30,995 nt of DNA, taken from positions 493,622-524,616 of the forward strand of contig NW_003124898.1 of the NCBI RefSeq assembly GCF_000003605.2. Reading direction: 5' to 3'. The stretch is from Saccoglossus kowalevskii. Its lineage: Eukaryota > Hemichordata > Enteropneusta > Harrimaniidae. The notes beneath the pieces are model-generated. The model was not told where the DNA came from. It did not search any database and saw only the letters and a list, made by a program, of their open reading frames with translations. Positions 1 to 8,724 of the stretch are shown one piece after another. The first letter of the stretch is position 1, and every line of letters starts with the position of its first letter. The translations under genes and the position numbers were made by a program.

Positions 1-578
1 TACCATAAAAACTATCAGGTCTGTGCAGTGTCGTATGACATCTATGTACCAAGTTTCATTGAAATGTGATGATTAGTACTTGAGATATCAGTGGAAAAAC
101 CGAAAATTGACTAATCATTATGCAAATTAGGTAATTAGTATCCACGGATTATTACCAAAAACTAATCAAAACCTAGCATTAGTTCAGAGCATCTATGTAC
201 CAAGTTTCATCAAAATCCAATGAGTGGTTGTTTAGATATCAGTGGAACAGTCATGGAACCACTAAAAAATAGCTAATTATCATGCAAATTAGGTAATTAA
301 TATGCACGGATTTTTACCAAAAATTAATCAAATCTGCGCATATGTTCAGAGCATCTATGTACCAAGTTTCATCAAAATCCAATGAGTGGTTCTTTAGATA
401 TCAGTGGAACAGTCATAGAACAGCTAAAAAATAGCTAATTATCATGCAAATTAGGTAATTAACGAGCATGGATTTTTACCAAAACCTAATCAAATCTGCG
501 CATTGGCCCAGAGCATCTATGCACCAAGTTTCATCAAAAACCGATGTATGGTTCTTGAGATAGCAGTGGAACAGTCGG

Positions 579-637
579 ACACACATACACACATACACAC
601 ATACACACATACACACATACACACATACAGACACACT
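579..637. repeat. ACACATAC microsatellite
   Basis: An 8-bp ACACATAC unit is repeated about six times, with decay into ACAGACACAC at the right. It lies between the 160-bp tandem array and the hairpin at 647-678, as part of the same element. Confidence 0.85.
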
Positions 638-646
638 AACTGCAAA

Positions 647-678
647 GACTCCCATTTTGTGCTTCGCACATGGGAGTC
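647..678. repeat. Terminal hairpin of the Helentron-like element
   Basis: The arms GACTCCCA (647-654) and TGGGAGTC (671-678) are perfectly complementary. An inner stem, TGTGC paired with GCACA, closes a three-base loop with a TTT bulge. A short GC-rich palindrome close to the 3' end is typical of Helitron/Helentron termini. It could also act as a fold-back structure in RNA, but its position after the array favours an element end. Confidence 0.7.
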
Positions 679-703
679 AAAAACACATCATTCATGTAAT
701 ACT

Positions 704-839
704 TTAGATGAAATCGAGTGCATTCACTGTAAGAGCACCATTTAACTTGTATCGCTTTTGTACAGTTGATATTGTTGTGTGAATGGAATACAATGACGTG
801 AACAATGGCACTGTTGTCGTCTCCCGGGGAAAGCTTGAC
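704..839 (-). CDS. Possible terminal exon of the RNF212B-like gene (tentative)
   Basis: On the minus strand an acceptor (GTGACACAG) precedes a stretch that stays open for 45 codons in the phase left by exon 985-1065 and ends in TAA at 704-706. The predicted tail is Ser/Thr-rich, with a short segment PRETTTVPLFTSLY that faintly recalls the Ser-rich C-terminus of RNF212B proteins. The phase match and open frame are seen; the similarity is weak. Another acceptor about 40 bp upstream would give an immediate stop instead, and the true end could lie outside the window. Confidence 0.28.
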
Positions 840-984
840 CTGTGTCACATGATCAAAACTGGTTGCTATTCGCAGGGAGCAGAATATGGCTTATACCCTG
901 GAATCAACCAAACAGAGTAATGACAGATGGAATATTTGGATCTATTATCTTTTAAAGAAAAATACATTTTAAATTCCATCTCAC

Positions 985-1065
985 CTATTTGCTGACTTGT
1001 TTCCTGGTGAACCACCTAACAGTCTTCGTAAATTAGCATTTTCTTCTTTGAGTATTAAAACTTCT
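985..1065 (-). CDS. RNF212B-like gene, duplicated coiled-coil exon copy B
   Basis: This is an 81-nt exon with acceptor CTTCCCAG and donor GTGAGATG, entered and left in the same phase (2-2). It encodes LILKEENANLRRLLGGSPGN and a few flanking residues, nearly identical to the exon at 2217-2300 (one glycine fewer, about ten nucleotide changes). The segment aligns with the end of the coiled coil of RNF212B (a leucine/lysine/glutamate-rich stretch). Because both copies are multiples of three in the same phase, either one or both can be spliced in without changing the frame. Whether the pair is mutually exclusive or additive cannot be told from DNA. Confidence 0.75.
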
Positions 1066-1160
1066 CTGGGAAGAAAAAAAAGAAAAAGTTGTGATACATG
1101 ACAAGAATTACTTTCAGATCTACATCAGTGCAATGAATAGATGTACTATAGTCCACTCTG

Positions 1161-1730
1161 ATTATCAGGACAACAGCAAAGCAGATATTTCTTGCCCTGC
1201 TGTCACTCAGATTGTCAGGACAACAGCAAAGCAGCTACTTTTTGCCCTGTTGTCACCCAGATTATTAGGACAACAGCAGAGCAGCTACTTTTTTCCCTGT
1301 TGTTTCTCAGATTATCAGGACAACAGCAGAGCAGTTATTTTTTGCCCTGCTGTCACTCAGATTATCAGAACAGCAGAGCAGTTATTTTTTGCCCTGCTGT
1401 CACTCAGATTATCAGGACAACAGCAGAGCAATTATTTCTTGCCCTGCTGTCAATCAGATTATCAGGACAACAGCAAAGCAGTTATTTCTTGCCCTGCTGT
1501 TGCTTAGATTATTGGGACAACAGCAGAGCAGTTATTTCTTGCTCTGCTGTCAATCAGATTATCAGGACAACAGCAGAGCAATTATTTCTTGCCCTGCTGT
1601 CAATCAGATTATCAGGACAACAGCAAAGCAGTTATTTCTTGCCCTGCTGTTGCTTAGATTATCGGGACAACAGCAGAGCAGTTATTTCTTGCCCTGCTAT
1701 CTCTCAGATTATCAGAACAACACCAACAGG
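1161..1730. repeat. 50-bp minisatellite, about 11.5 copies
   Basis: The unit starts ATTATCAGGACAACAGCA and ends CCCTGCTGTCACTCAG. Starts fall at 1161, 1211, 1261, 1311, 1361, 1408 (one unit is 47 bp), 1458, 1508, 1558, 1608, 1658 and 1708. The later units show a 150-bp higher-order pattern, in which three alternating variants repeat. Within units GCAGAGC can pair with GCTCTGC or CCTGCTGT with ACAGCAG, so each unit can form a small hairpin. The array lies in the intron between the two copies of the duplicated RNF212B-like exon. The long open frames across it are a by-product of a stop-free unit. Confidence 0.93.
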
Positions 1731-2216
1731 TGCATGTTCCACTTCTACACTGTTGAACTGTTGTAGTTGTTACATTTATAAAAGTACACATGTTACATAA
1801 TTGGTATTTCAAAGGTTTCAAACAAACATAAGTGGAGAAAACATCAAACAATTGTATTTTTATAGCTCTATGTCAAAATGCTGATCTTCAAGAGGAGAAT
1901 ATTTCATTGAAATACCCTTGGGCCTAACTGGACAGTGTGAATTTGAGATATAAGCAGAATTGTGCAAAACAAATCCCATAAATTGCAGATTTTCATCTGC
2001 ATTTCATTTTCATGCCAGTTGGTATCTTACATTGGATAGCAAAAAAGATCAACTATATTCCATAGTATAAATATGAGCAGACAAATTTGATCTAACAAAA
2101 TGGCTGCCAGTTGGCCATCCATAAACTTTCAGATTGTGTCAGGAGCTAAAAAGATTAATAAAAATAAAATATCTAGGGTTTTTTGAGGGAAAAATACATC
2201 TTGATTACAATCACAC
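1731..2216. other. Intron sequence between duplicated exons, rest
   Basis: AT-rich intronic DNA with no recognisable gene. Bases near 2150-2210, just downstream (minus strand) of exon copy A, share a TGTATTTTTC stretch with the bases just downstream of copy B. This indicates that the exon duplication carried some flanking intron with it. Confidence 0.5.
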
Positions 2217-2300
2217 CTGCTAGCTAACTTGTTTCCTGGGGAACCACCTCCTAAAAGTCTTCGTAAATTAGCATTTTCTTCTTTGAGAATTAAAATTTCT
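2217..2300 (-). CDS. RNF212B-like gene, duplicated coiled-coil exon copy A
   Basis: This is an 84-nt exon with acceptor CTCCTTCCCAG and donor GTGTGATT, in the correct phase (2-2) to follow the exon at 2964-3031. It encodes EILILKEENANLRRLLGGGS plus PGNKLAS. It continues the coiled coil of the protein and matches in position the leucine-rich stretch of human RNF212B that follows the long helical region. It is the transcript-proximal member of a tandem exon pair; copy B lies 1.15 kb further on. Confidence 0.82.
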
Positions 2301-2772
2301 CTGGGAAGGAGAAACAAAAGACATAATGATATATTAAAATCAGATACACTTCATGAATTATCAGTTTCCATTGTGAATCTTATAAAGCTTTAAGTTTAAA
2401 CTTTTCAAAGACTAAAAAAAAAAAGATTAATTCATTGTCCCACAGAGGCAGATTTGAAATGGGATTCATGCAGACAGTTGAATGATTATTGAAAATGTCC
2501 ATCATTCAACAAAACACAATGGAATTTAAAATCATGTGTGTATGTGTTAAGCTTCTAATAGGCCAAATAGAATAATATTTTATAGAAGACTACAATAACA
2601 AGTCTCATATTCTCACATTTTAGACCATTTCATGGATTTTTCATGACCAATCACAGGTCATTTGCATGGCTGAAGTGTCAAAAATGGTGTTTTCAACAGT
2701 TGGAATAGTAAAAAAAGGCCATCATTAATTCCTCAGACAAACATGTACATGTGCTACTGCATATAATCAGTT

Positions 2773-2954
2773 ACTGTGAAATTTTTTTATTTTCGCTGAA
2801 GGAATGATTCAGGGAAAATAAAATCCAGCGAATATACCTTTTTCCTATATTTTACATTCAACTTGTCAAAAATCAGTGAAAATAAATTCCATACAAAACA
2901 CCCCAAAATCTTTTCAGTAAAACTTAATTCTAGCTAAAATGAAGTATTTTACAG
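2773..2954. mobile_element. MITE family A, copy 1 (next to a splice donor)
   Basis: The element runs from CTGTGAAA to TTTTACAG with TA on both sides. It holds the family hallmark TTTTCGCTGAAGGAATGATT in the left half and TTTTCAGTAAAACTTAATTC in the right. The two halves are partly complementary. Its right end lies about nine bases from the donor site of the RNF212B-like exon at 2964-3031, inside the intron. Other copies are at 7507, 16518, 29299 and 29930. Confidence 0.85.
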
Positions 2955-2963
2955 TATTTATAC

Positions 2964-3031
2964 CTTTCTAAATCTTCCCATTGTTCTGTCTTCTTCCTGG
3001 CTTCTTCTATTAGGGCTTTCTGTTTATTATT
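2964..3031 (-). CDS. RNF212B-like gene, coding exon 5
   Basis: A 68-nt exon (acceptor TTCTCTGACAG at the high end, donor GTATAAAT at the low end). It encodes NNKQKALIEEARKKTEQWED then LE and a split Arg. The charged, Glu/Lys/Gln-rich sequence is a typical coiled coil and corresponds to the helical middle of RNF212/RNF212B. Phase 0 in, phase 2 out, so it joins both exon 3758-3814 and exon 2217-2300 in frame. Confidence 0.8.
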
Positions 3032-3757
3032 CTGTCAGAGATAACTCAATATTATTCACATAGAATAGTTTTAATGCCTTAATTCCACCAGGAATGACAT
3101 GAACAAACTATTAAAAGAAGGCTTGTATATACAGTGTTTCAAAGATCAAAGTCTTATTATCTATTTACTGGTACAAGAAATAAGATTTGAGCAAGCCATT
3201 GATAATATAAGTTCCTTCTCTCCATCTACTAATATGACAAATGGTCAGAATGTATATGCCCCTTTTTGTAAAAGTGTATCAATTCTAACACTGTTAACAG
3301 GAAAGAGTCACTTAACATGTACAAATGTAGAATATCTATGTTGGAAAATGTAAAGAAAAATGACTACCAGATGGCCTTATTGGATTGGATTTTGACAATT
3401 TTGTTGGTGTTCTAGAACACAATCGTCTGTGATTTGACCATCTGGGATAGGATTGCAGGAAAAATCAACTTGCATCTTTGTACTTGGTGATTGCATTCTC
3501 AAGTTAGAAGCAAAAATGCCCCAAAATAAGTATTTTTGTCAGACAAAATGGCTGTCAATTTAAAAAAAAATCAAAGAATCTTCCAAGGCATATTGCAATG
3601 TTCCAAAGGAAATAAATAGAAAGTTTGCAGTTTTCATGATCAGTTTATTTTGGTACCCGCTGTAAAGTGTGCAGCACAACCTGCTTTCCTGTAATCTACC
3701 CAAACTTTAGTGATTTACCCTGCAATAACTGTATAATAAGTGCATTAATTTTATTAC
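3032..3757. other. Intron of the RNF212B-like gene
   Basis: AT-rich intron DNA. An open stretch of 84 codons on the plus strand (3099-3353) has no recognisable similarity and low-complexity composition. Nothing else stands out. Confidence 0.5.
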
Positions 3758-3814
3758 CTTCTCTTTCATGTGAGTGATTAATCTTTGTCTGTGATTTTTT
3801 TGAAAGTCCATGAC
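3758..3814 (-). CDS. RNF212B-like gene, coding exon 4
   Basis: A 57-nt exon of exactly 19 codons (VMDFQKNHRQRLITHMKEK), acceptor TTTCTCTACAAG, donor GTAATAAA. The pattern V-x-x-F-Q-K-x-x-x-x-x-L-I matches the start of the coiled coil in RNF212 and RNF212B. The preceding exon must stop at SQLNQ for this junction to make sense. Reading through its donor gives a weaker look-alike (VLAFLQF), so the splice was chosen by family similarity and by the good GTAATAAA/CAAG signals. Confidence 0.82.
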
Positions 3815-4311
3815 CTTGTAGAGAAAAAATGAAAATGACACTAGTTGCTGATATCGCTAAAAGTAGACCAATAATGTATATAATTAAATTGTAGTATATC
3901 GCAGCGATAAACAGTCAAACCTATCGGTACTTGAAGAAATTTTCCATTTTCGACAGGTGGTTTTATATGGAGGTTGATATGTTATGAATAACAACATGAC
4001 AATAACTTCTCAGTTAAGGGCAATTTGTCACCAGATACTTGAAGGTTAAGAATAAAAAACTATATGCTTGTTTGTCTTGATTAAATTCAAAATGTCAGTT
4101 TAGAGACTAGTTCTAAACACTAAACATGTAATCATCTGCCATCATTTTGGCTTTTTTGACCAACTTGTGCCCAAAGATAGTCACTATGGCTGCTTTGGTC
4201 ATTAACACAGGTTTGACTATAGTATGGTGTGATATGGAATATATCTTATAATTAAAAAGTATAACATAGTTTGATTACAAATGTTTTTGAAAATTGGAGA
4301 AAGGCTAATAC
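3815..4311. other. Intron of the RNF212B-like gene
   Basis: AT-rich intron DNA with short low-complexity tracts. No repeat or gene recognised. Confidence 0.4.
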
Positions 4312-4386
4312 TTGGTTTAGTTGACTTTGCTGTTTTTTTATTATGTCAGCTGGATCCTTGAAAAAAATTTCCACATCTGGTTTCAT
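4312..4386 (-). CDS. RNF212B-like gene, coding exon 3
   Basis: A 75-nt exon of 25 codons starting MKPDVEIFFKDPADIIKKQQ and ending SQLNQ. Acceptor TTTTTTTGCAG, donor GTATTAGC. The segment K-P-x-x-x-(I/M)-F-F-K-(D/S)-P is the hallmark that follows the RING finger in RNF212-family proteins. In-frame with the exons on both sides. Confidence 0.85.
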
Positions 4387-4886
4387 CTGCAAAAAAACAA
4401 CACATGCTATTGAAAACTTGACATGACAACTCATCATACATGTAGGAATCACAACAGTCAACAGTATTTGAAGTATATCATTTATTTGCATATGTATAAA
4501 ATTATGAGTGATGAATTTATTGTAGAGTGTCATAGACATAGAGGATGATCATGTAAATTGTCTATGGTTCAATTCGCCATATATCAGATGATTTTGCTTT
4601 TTTCATAAAAACTTGTAATTTGTATTAATACATGTACTTAAAACTCTTAATGTTAATGTAATTGTTGTACACAAAAACTACTTGACATGTATGAAAATGT
4701 TTCTGCTGACTGTAATTTGGTATACTAGATAACATACGGGAAAGATGGTTACAGCAAAGGTGGCAGAACTAAATGCCCTATACAGAATAGGACAATCATA
4801 CATGCCATCTTTATTAACTTTTTGATGTTTTTTAAGCAGAATAAAATACATATGACATATTCAAATTAGGTGTAAAATAATAAATA

Positions 4887-5063
4887 CTGTAAAATCTGTA
4901 TTAAAAGCTGCGGCTTTTATTAAAATGGTACAATGCAACAGAGGGAATGTGGCTTCTACTAGAGCATCTACACATATGAGAAATGGTGTATTTTTGGTAC
5001 TCAATTGTTCAAAAAGAATGGGTGCGGCTTCTATTAGGAATGTGGCTTCTAATACAGATTTTA
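4887..5063. mobile_element. MITE with CTGTAAAATCTGTATTA inverted repeats
   Basis: The left end CTGTAAAATCTGTATTA and the right end TAATACAGATTTTACA are inverted copies of each other. A TA precedes the left end. Subterminal blocks GTGCGGCTTCTATTAGG and AATGTGGCTTCTA resemble those of the 1.27-kb element at 10665-11929 (GGTGCGGTTTATATTAGG), so the two families look related. Non-autonomous; no coding capacity. Confidence 0.75.
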
Positions 5064-5268
5064 CATCGTGCCGTAATTTTACGGTACTGCACTGGGTATT
5101 TGCATCCTACCATATTAGGAACACGAATTCCAAATATGGAAGATTACGCACGTAAGCATCCTCTAATAATACAAACAAAAATGGCAGCCCACAGTTCACT
5201 AAATCTGTTCTAAACGTTTTGGATTTCAGCTTTCCCATGATGTATTCCTGGGAGGAAAAGATGTATAG

Positions 5269-5415
5269 TAATACGGTTATTATGGGGATACTGCAAAGTA
5301 TGCACTAAGACAGTACATGGTCACATCAACCTTCGCTGCAAGTCGGCTAAAGCTCTCGCTGTACTGTCTTTGTGCATACCAGGTATTTTGCGACATCCTC
5401 ATAATAACCTATTAG
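5269..5415. mobile_element. Fold-back MITE
   Basis: Two inverted arms of about 50 bp (5269-5316 and 5360-5415) flank a short centre. Matching pieces include GGTTATTATG/CATAATAACC and AAGACAGTACA/TGTACTGTCTT. The left half of a second copy starts at about 30925 and runs off the right edge of the window. Confidence 0.75.
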
Positions 5416-5566
5416 TAACCATCTGCATTGAAATTATATTCTCCTTAGGATTTTGATTGCTGTAATAAGTTATATTGAATATGAAAAATCACAAAAAAGA
5501 CAACAACAAACGAACATGTAAAATGTAATGTTAAATAACAATAATTTTATCATGTTAGCAATTTAC

Positions 5567-5628
5567 CTGAGAAGACAGAGCAATTGATGAACAGGGATTT
5601 CCACACATCATGCACTTATTCCTTGTTC
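5567..5628 (-). CDS. RNF212B-like gene, coding exon 2 (second half of RING)
   Basis: A 62-nt exon: two bases complete a split Gly, then 20 codons TRNKCMMCGNPCSSIALSSQ. Acceptor TTTTGTACAAAAG, donor GTAAATTG. C-x-x-C supplies the last zinc ligands of the RING finger. The N-P-C-(x)4-A-L-S pattern matches the family, in which a third Cys and an L-S follow. Confidence 0.85.
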
Positions 5629-5915
5629 CTTTTGTACAAAAAACAAAACAAAAGCAGATGAACATACATTATGATAAACCTTTTCAAACACTTTCACAAA
5701 CATATGACAAGAATAAGATTAGGTCGTCCCTTTGTACTAATTTTTAATCAAATCATGTAAAAAATATTATCGCATCGGAAACCCAGCATGTGTGATCTTT
5801 GAACAAAATACATCAGGATTTTAATTTGTGGACCACAATACAAAATAGTATAATTCAAGTAAAATAAACATTGTGATGCAGATAGAGACTAGGATAACTG
5901 TTAAATTATACATAC

Positions 5916-6024
5916 CTTCTTTAACACACGTTTCACAATACATATGACCACAGTTAGTTAAAAAGAATTTTCTACCATCTCCAGGCTGATGAAAACATGT
6001 ATTACAGTGTACCCAATCAGCCAT
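5916..6024 (-). CDS. RNF212B-like RING-finger protein, first coding exon (meiotic crossover factor family)
   Basis: The family (ZIP3, ZHP-3, RNF212, RNF212B, Vilya) marks crossover sites on the synaptonemal complex and is thought to act as SUMO or ubiquitin E3 ligases; that is family knowledge. This exon encodes MADWVHCNTC (first C-x-x-C, Cys7 and Cys10) and LTNCGHMYCETC (Cys25, His27, Cys30, Cys33), i.e. C-x2-C-x14-C-x-H-x2-C-x2-C, completed by C-M-M-C in the next exon. The start was chosen at MADW, which matches the N-terminus of family members. Just upstream an ATTGCAG acceptor suggests a spliced 5' UTR. Donor GTATGTAT. The protein then continues through KPDxxxFFK and a coiled coil (exons 3-6). 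I favour RNF212B over RNF212 from the order of motifs, but cannot be sure. Confidence 0.88.
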
Positions 6025-6699
6025 AACTTTCACCAGATACTCAGTACCTGCAATGTTCATTAATATCTTTAACGATGTAAAAAGTTGTTTTTTTATAGCC
6101 AACTTTTTTGATTTGCAGAGTTATGAGCAGTTTATATTGACCGATGCAATAACATAGGAACATTTTAATGATGATGTCATTGCGCACGGCGCTATAGGAT
6201 TGTTTTTTTGGATTCAATCGCCATTGAAATATATAAATATCGATAAAATAGAAGGGAACAGGTTTGTTGTGTCGATAGTAGCATGTTCAGCTCACTGTAG
6301 AAGTAAATCTATTTTACCTTCACTAAACTATTAGACAGGCAATTTTATTCTGATATCAGCATAGTACATGTATATATCTCAGACTACTCTATTCAACTAC
6401 TATTCTCCGTCTAATCTTCCATTTAAAAAAATAATTAAGCCACGAAAGTCTGAATAAATGCAGGTATCAACGTATACCGGGTCATATTGCTACACGGTAT
6501 CCGTTTCGATAGTAGGAGAAATCATAGCCAGCGGAACGGCATTAAGCATTATGGAACTGAAAAAATACTATGCGATCACTGATTATTACGAATCGTCAAT
6601 TGAGAAACATTTTCCGGTCATGAAAAAACAATCTCCTACAATTCATATTGTGATAAATAACACTGAATATCGAAAATGACTTAAATAATAATGTTTTAC

Positions 6700-6795
6700 C
6701 TAAATTTCTACTCAGAATGAAGCAGAATACACTTTCAACCTGCCGCCATTTTAGAACCGTACCGACGAAACTTTTTGAAGTCTCATACACTGCGA
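6700..6795 (-). other. Possible 5' UTR exon of the RNF212B-like gene
   Basis: On the minus strand a donor (TTTAGGTAAAAC, exon end at 6700) lies downstream of the promoter-like region, and an acceptor (ATTGCAG, ending at about 6051) lies 27 bases before the first ATG. Together they would make a non-coding first exon and an intron of about 650 bp. The sites are seen; use of them is inferred. Confidence 0.35.
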
Positions 6796-6868
6796 GACGA
6801 GACTTCGCGATTTCGCGACAGGGGCCATTTTGCTGTCAGATTCTCACGTGTGTTGTGTTATTTCACCG
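6740..6868. promoter_or_regulatory. Divergent promoter region between the RNF212B-like gene and AARS1
   Basis: This is a locally GC-richer stretch between head-to-head genes. It contains a YY1-type site on the minus strand (AAAATGGCGGC, 6742-6752) and a second, weaker one (AAAATGGCCCC, 6822-6832). Two TCGCGA palindromes lie 8 bp apart (6805-6810, 6813-6818), and an E-box CACGTG sits at 6845-6850. No TATA box is evident. YY1 and TCGCGA sites are common in TATA-less, often bidirectional, promoters of housekeeping genes. Promoter activity is inferred from position and motifs. Confidence 0.5.
6790..6868 (+). other. AARS1: Possible non-coding first exon of AARS1
   Basis: A strong donor (ACCGGTAAGTG, exon end 6868) lies on the plus strand downstream of the promoter-like motifs. 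The first coding exon of AARS1 begins with an acceptor (TTTCTTTTCAG) nine bases before its ATG. A spliced leader from about 6790 is the simplest reading. The transcription start is a guess. Confidence 0.4.
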
Positions 6869-8568
6869 GTAAGTGACATATTTCATCATTTAGAGGCAAC
6901 CCCGCCTACTCTAAAAATAGAATCCAGTCTCTCCCGACTAGCTAATCAGGTTCTGAGTGCACAATCCACTACCCCGATCGTCTCGATTTAGTTCAAGGTG
7001 TGTATAATCGTTTTATAATTTTTCAATGGGTTGCATCATTCGGCTAGTATTTAAACATACTCAGAACGTGTATTGTAATAGGAATCTCACGTAGTAGAGG
7101 GAACACCCAGGTTTCGCACTAAAACGTATGCGAATTGCGTTAAGGTAGGCTTAAAGTTGTGGATATATAAAGTTACTGAGCTGTGGTTTTGTGGGTCCCT
7201 GCAGGTTCTTATGTTAGCAGTTAAGGTATTACGTAACGGCCATGGTCAGCTGGTGCGTGTATAATCAATACCCATTTACTACACGTCGCCGTATTGTTCA
7301 TACATCAGCAAACTCAGTCACTGCCTATAACCCTGTCAGTGGCAAAACCACAACTTATTAAAACAATATTTTAAGAGGCAATGAATGTGAATATATTTTA
7401 CTATTTTTCAGAATTCTTAAAGGGCTATGGGTTTAATAAGTTGTCTTATTTGATATGGGACTCATAGCAACATAATTATGTGCGATATTTCATCTTCAAC
7501 AATATACTGTAAAATTTTCGTTCGTAATTGATTTTCGCTGAAGGAATGATTCAGTGAAAATAAAATTCAGGGAATATACCTGTTTTCCTATATTTTACAT
7601 TCAACTTTTCCAAAATCAGTAAAAATAAATTTCATACAAAACACCCAAAAAGTCTTTTCAGCGAAAATTAATTCAAGCTAAAATAAAGTATTTTACAGTA
7701 GTACGATTTATATTAAAGTAAAAAAATGTTGTTTCGGCAGTAAACATATCGGTATATGTTTGACGACATGTTGGAAAACACTATGTGCATCTAACATGAA
7801 TTTGAAAGGCATGTGCAGCAGCATTTTCCTATTCTAATCAAAAGTATACTGCTATTTTTACTGCGAAACAATGTTTTATTTTTCTTATTATTAATCATAC
7901 CATATCGTTTTTTTCAATATAAGTAAGTATTATAAAAAAAGTTATTTAAGGCACAGTGGTCGTCACACCACACATGTGCAAGGTATGGATCTCATAAGAA
8001 CAAAGATGGCAAGCACACACTGAGACATTACTAAGTAACTAACTAATTTCTTTGGTGATTGAAAGGTATCGAAGGAGTCATCGACGGTAGTGCAAGTCAC
8101 GGCAAGGTCAAAACACATACTCGCGATTTCCATCGGAAGAACGCATTAGATTGTGGGAATACACAAATGTTACACATGCTCGACTTGATGACTATAAACG
8201 CCCTTCAAACATCGTCAAAAAAACACTCAAAGTTGTCTTTAATACAAGGATAACAAATTAAAACTGTATAGAAAATTCAAAACAAGATTCAGCGTAGAAA
8301 AATTACAAACTGTGTTTCAAAAACTTTAGATCAGTTACTGACCAGACTGTTAATTGAATTGGGCATACCAGATCATCTACCCTGGTATAATTATTTGACT
8401 CTCTATTCAGTTATACAGTTTTATAATTAGACTGTATTTTACATATGTTGTATATGGGACCAATCTAGTATGACTTAATACCGATAAGCTTTAAATTCCG
8501 TGTTGGGAGAATATTACCAATAAGTACTTTTTTGATAAATCAAATAATCTAGTTATATTTCTTTTCAG
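6869..8568. other. First intron of AARS1 (predicted)
   Basis: A 1.7-kb stretch with one family A MITE (7507-7698). The remainder is AT-rich. A plus-strand open stretch at 8059-8253 has no recognisable similarity. A weak inverted repeat (AAGTTGTGG near 7154, CCACAACTT near 7350) may mark another decayed MITE. Confidence 0.45.
7507..7698. mobile_element. MITE family A, copy 2
   Basis: Starts CTGTAAAATTTTCG and ends TAAAGTATTTTACAG, with TA on both sides. Same internal blocks as copy 1 (GCTGAAGGAATGATTCAGTG, then AAAAATAAATTTCATACAAA and TTTTCAGCGAAAATTAATTC). Confidence 0.9.
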
Positions 8569-8577
8569 GTTTTAAAG

Positions 8578-8724
8578 ATGGATCTCACTGGGAAGGGTAT
8601 TCGTCAAGGATTCATTGACTTCTTTAGGAATAAAAAAGGTTTAGAGCATGAATTTGTTCCGTCTAACTCTGTTGTCCCATTAGACGATCCTACACTATTA
8701 TTTACCAATGCTGGCATGAATCAG
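8578..8724 (+). CDS. AARS1: AARS1 coding exon 1 (residues 1-49)
   Basis: The exon begins after acceptor TTTCTTTTCAG (exon start 8569) and ends at TCAG with donor GTAAGTCA. It encodes the N-terminal helix and class II motif 1 region: IRQGFIDFF then [17 protein letters not shown], the block shared by all alanyl-tRNA synthetases. The ATG lies nine bases into the exon and fits the family start. Confidence 0.96.

Larger units (their letters stand above)
1..680 (+). mobile_element. Helentron-like non-autonomous element (right part): tandem array, microsatellite, terminal hairpin
   Basis: About 3.5 copies of a roughly 160-bp unit run from the left edge to about 575. The shared phrase CCAAGTTTCAT recurs near 50, 200, 362 and 523, giving spacings of about 151, 162 and 161. 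The units also share an AATTAGGTAATTA block. The array passes into an 8-bp ACACATAC microsatellite (about 579-630), then a perfect hairpin with GACTCCCA arms (647-678). Core repeats of about 160 bp plus a microsatellite plus a 3' hairpin is the layout of the pearl/Helentron-like elements of bivalves (established knowledge); membership is inferred from architecture only. The left end is outside the window. Confidence 0.6.
4387..5566. other. Intron of the RNF212B-like gene carrying two MITEs
   Basis: A 1.18-kb intron. It holds a CTGTAAAATC-ended MITE (4887-5063) and a fold-back element (5269-5415), described separately. Plus-strand open stretches at 4925-5213 lie in the MITE and are not genes. 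Confidence 0.6.

Noticed and set aside
503-745. Plus-strand open frame with a Thr/His-rich run
   Set aside because: It is the translation of the ACACATAC microsatellite and the hairpin.
1091-1800. Three overlapping plus-strand open frames of 125-202 codons
   Set aside because: They lie on the 50-bp minisatellite. The unit has no stop in any plus frame and 50 is not a multiple of three, so all frames stay open and encode the same shifted peptides.
6458-6679. 73-codon plus-strand open frame upstream of AARS1
   Set aside because: No recognisable domain and no splice partners; it lies in the likely 5' intron of the minus-strand gene.
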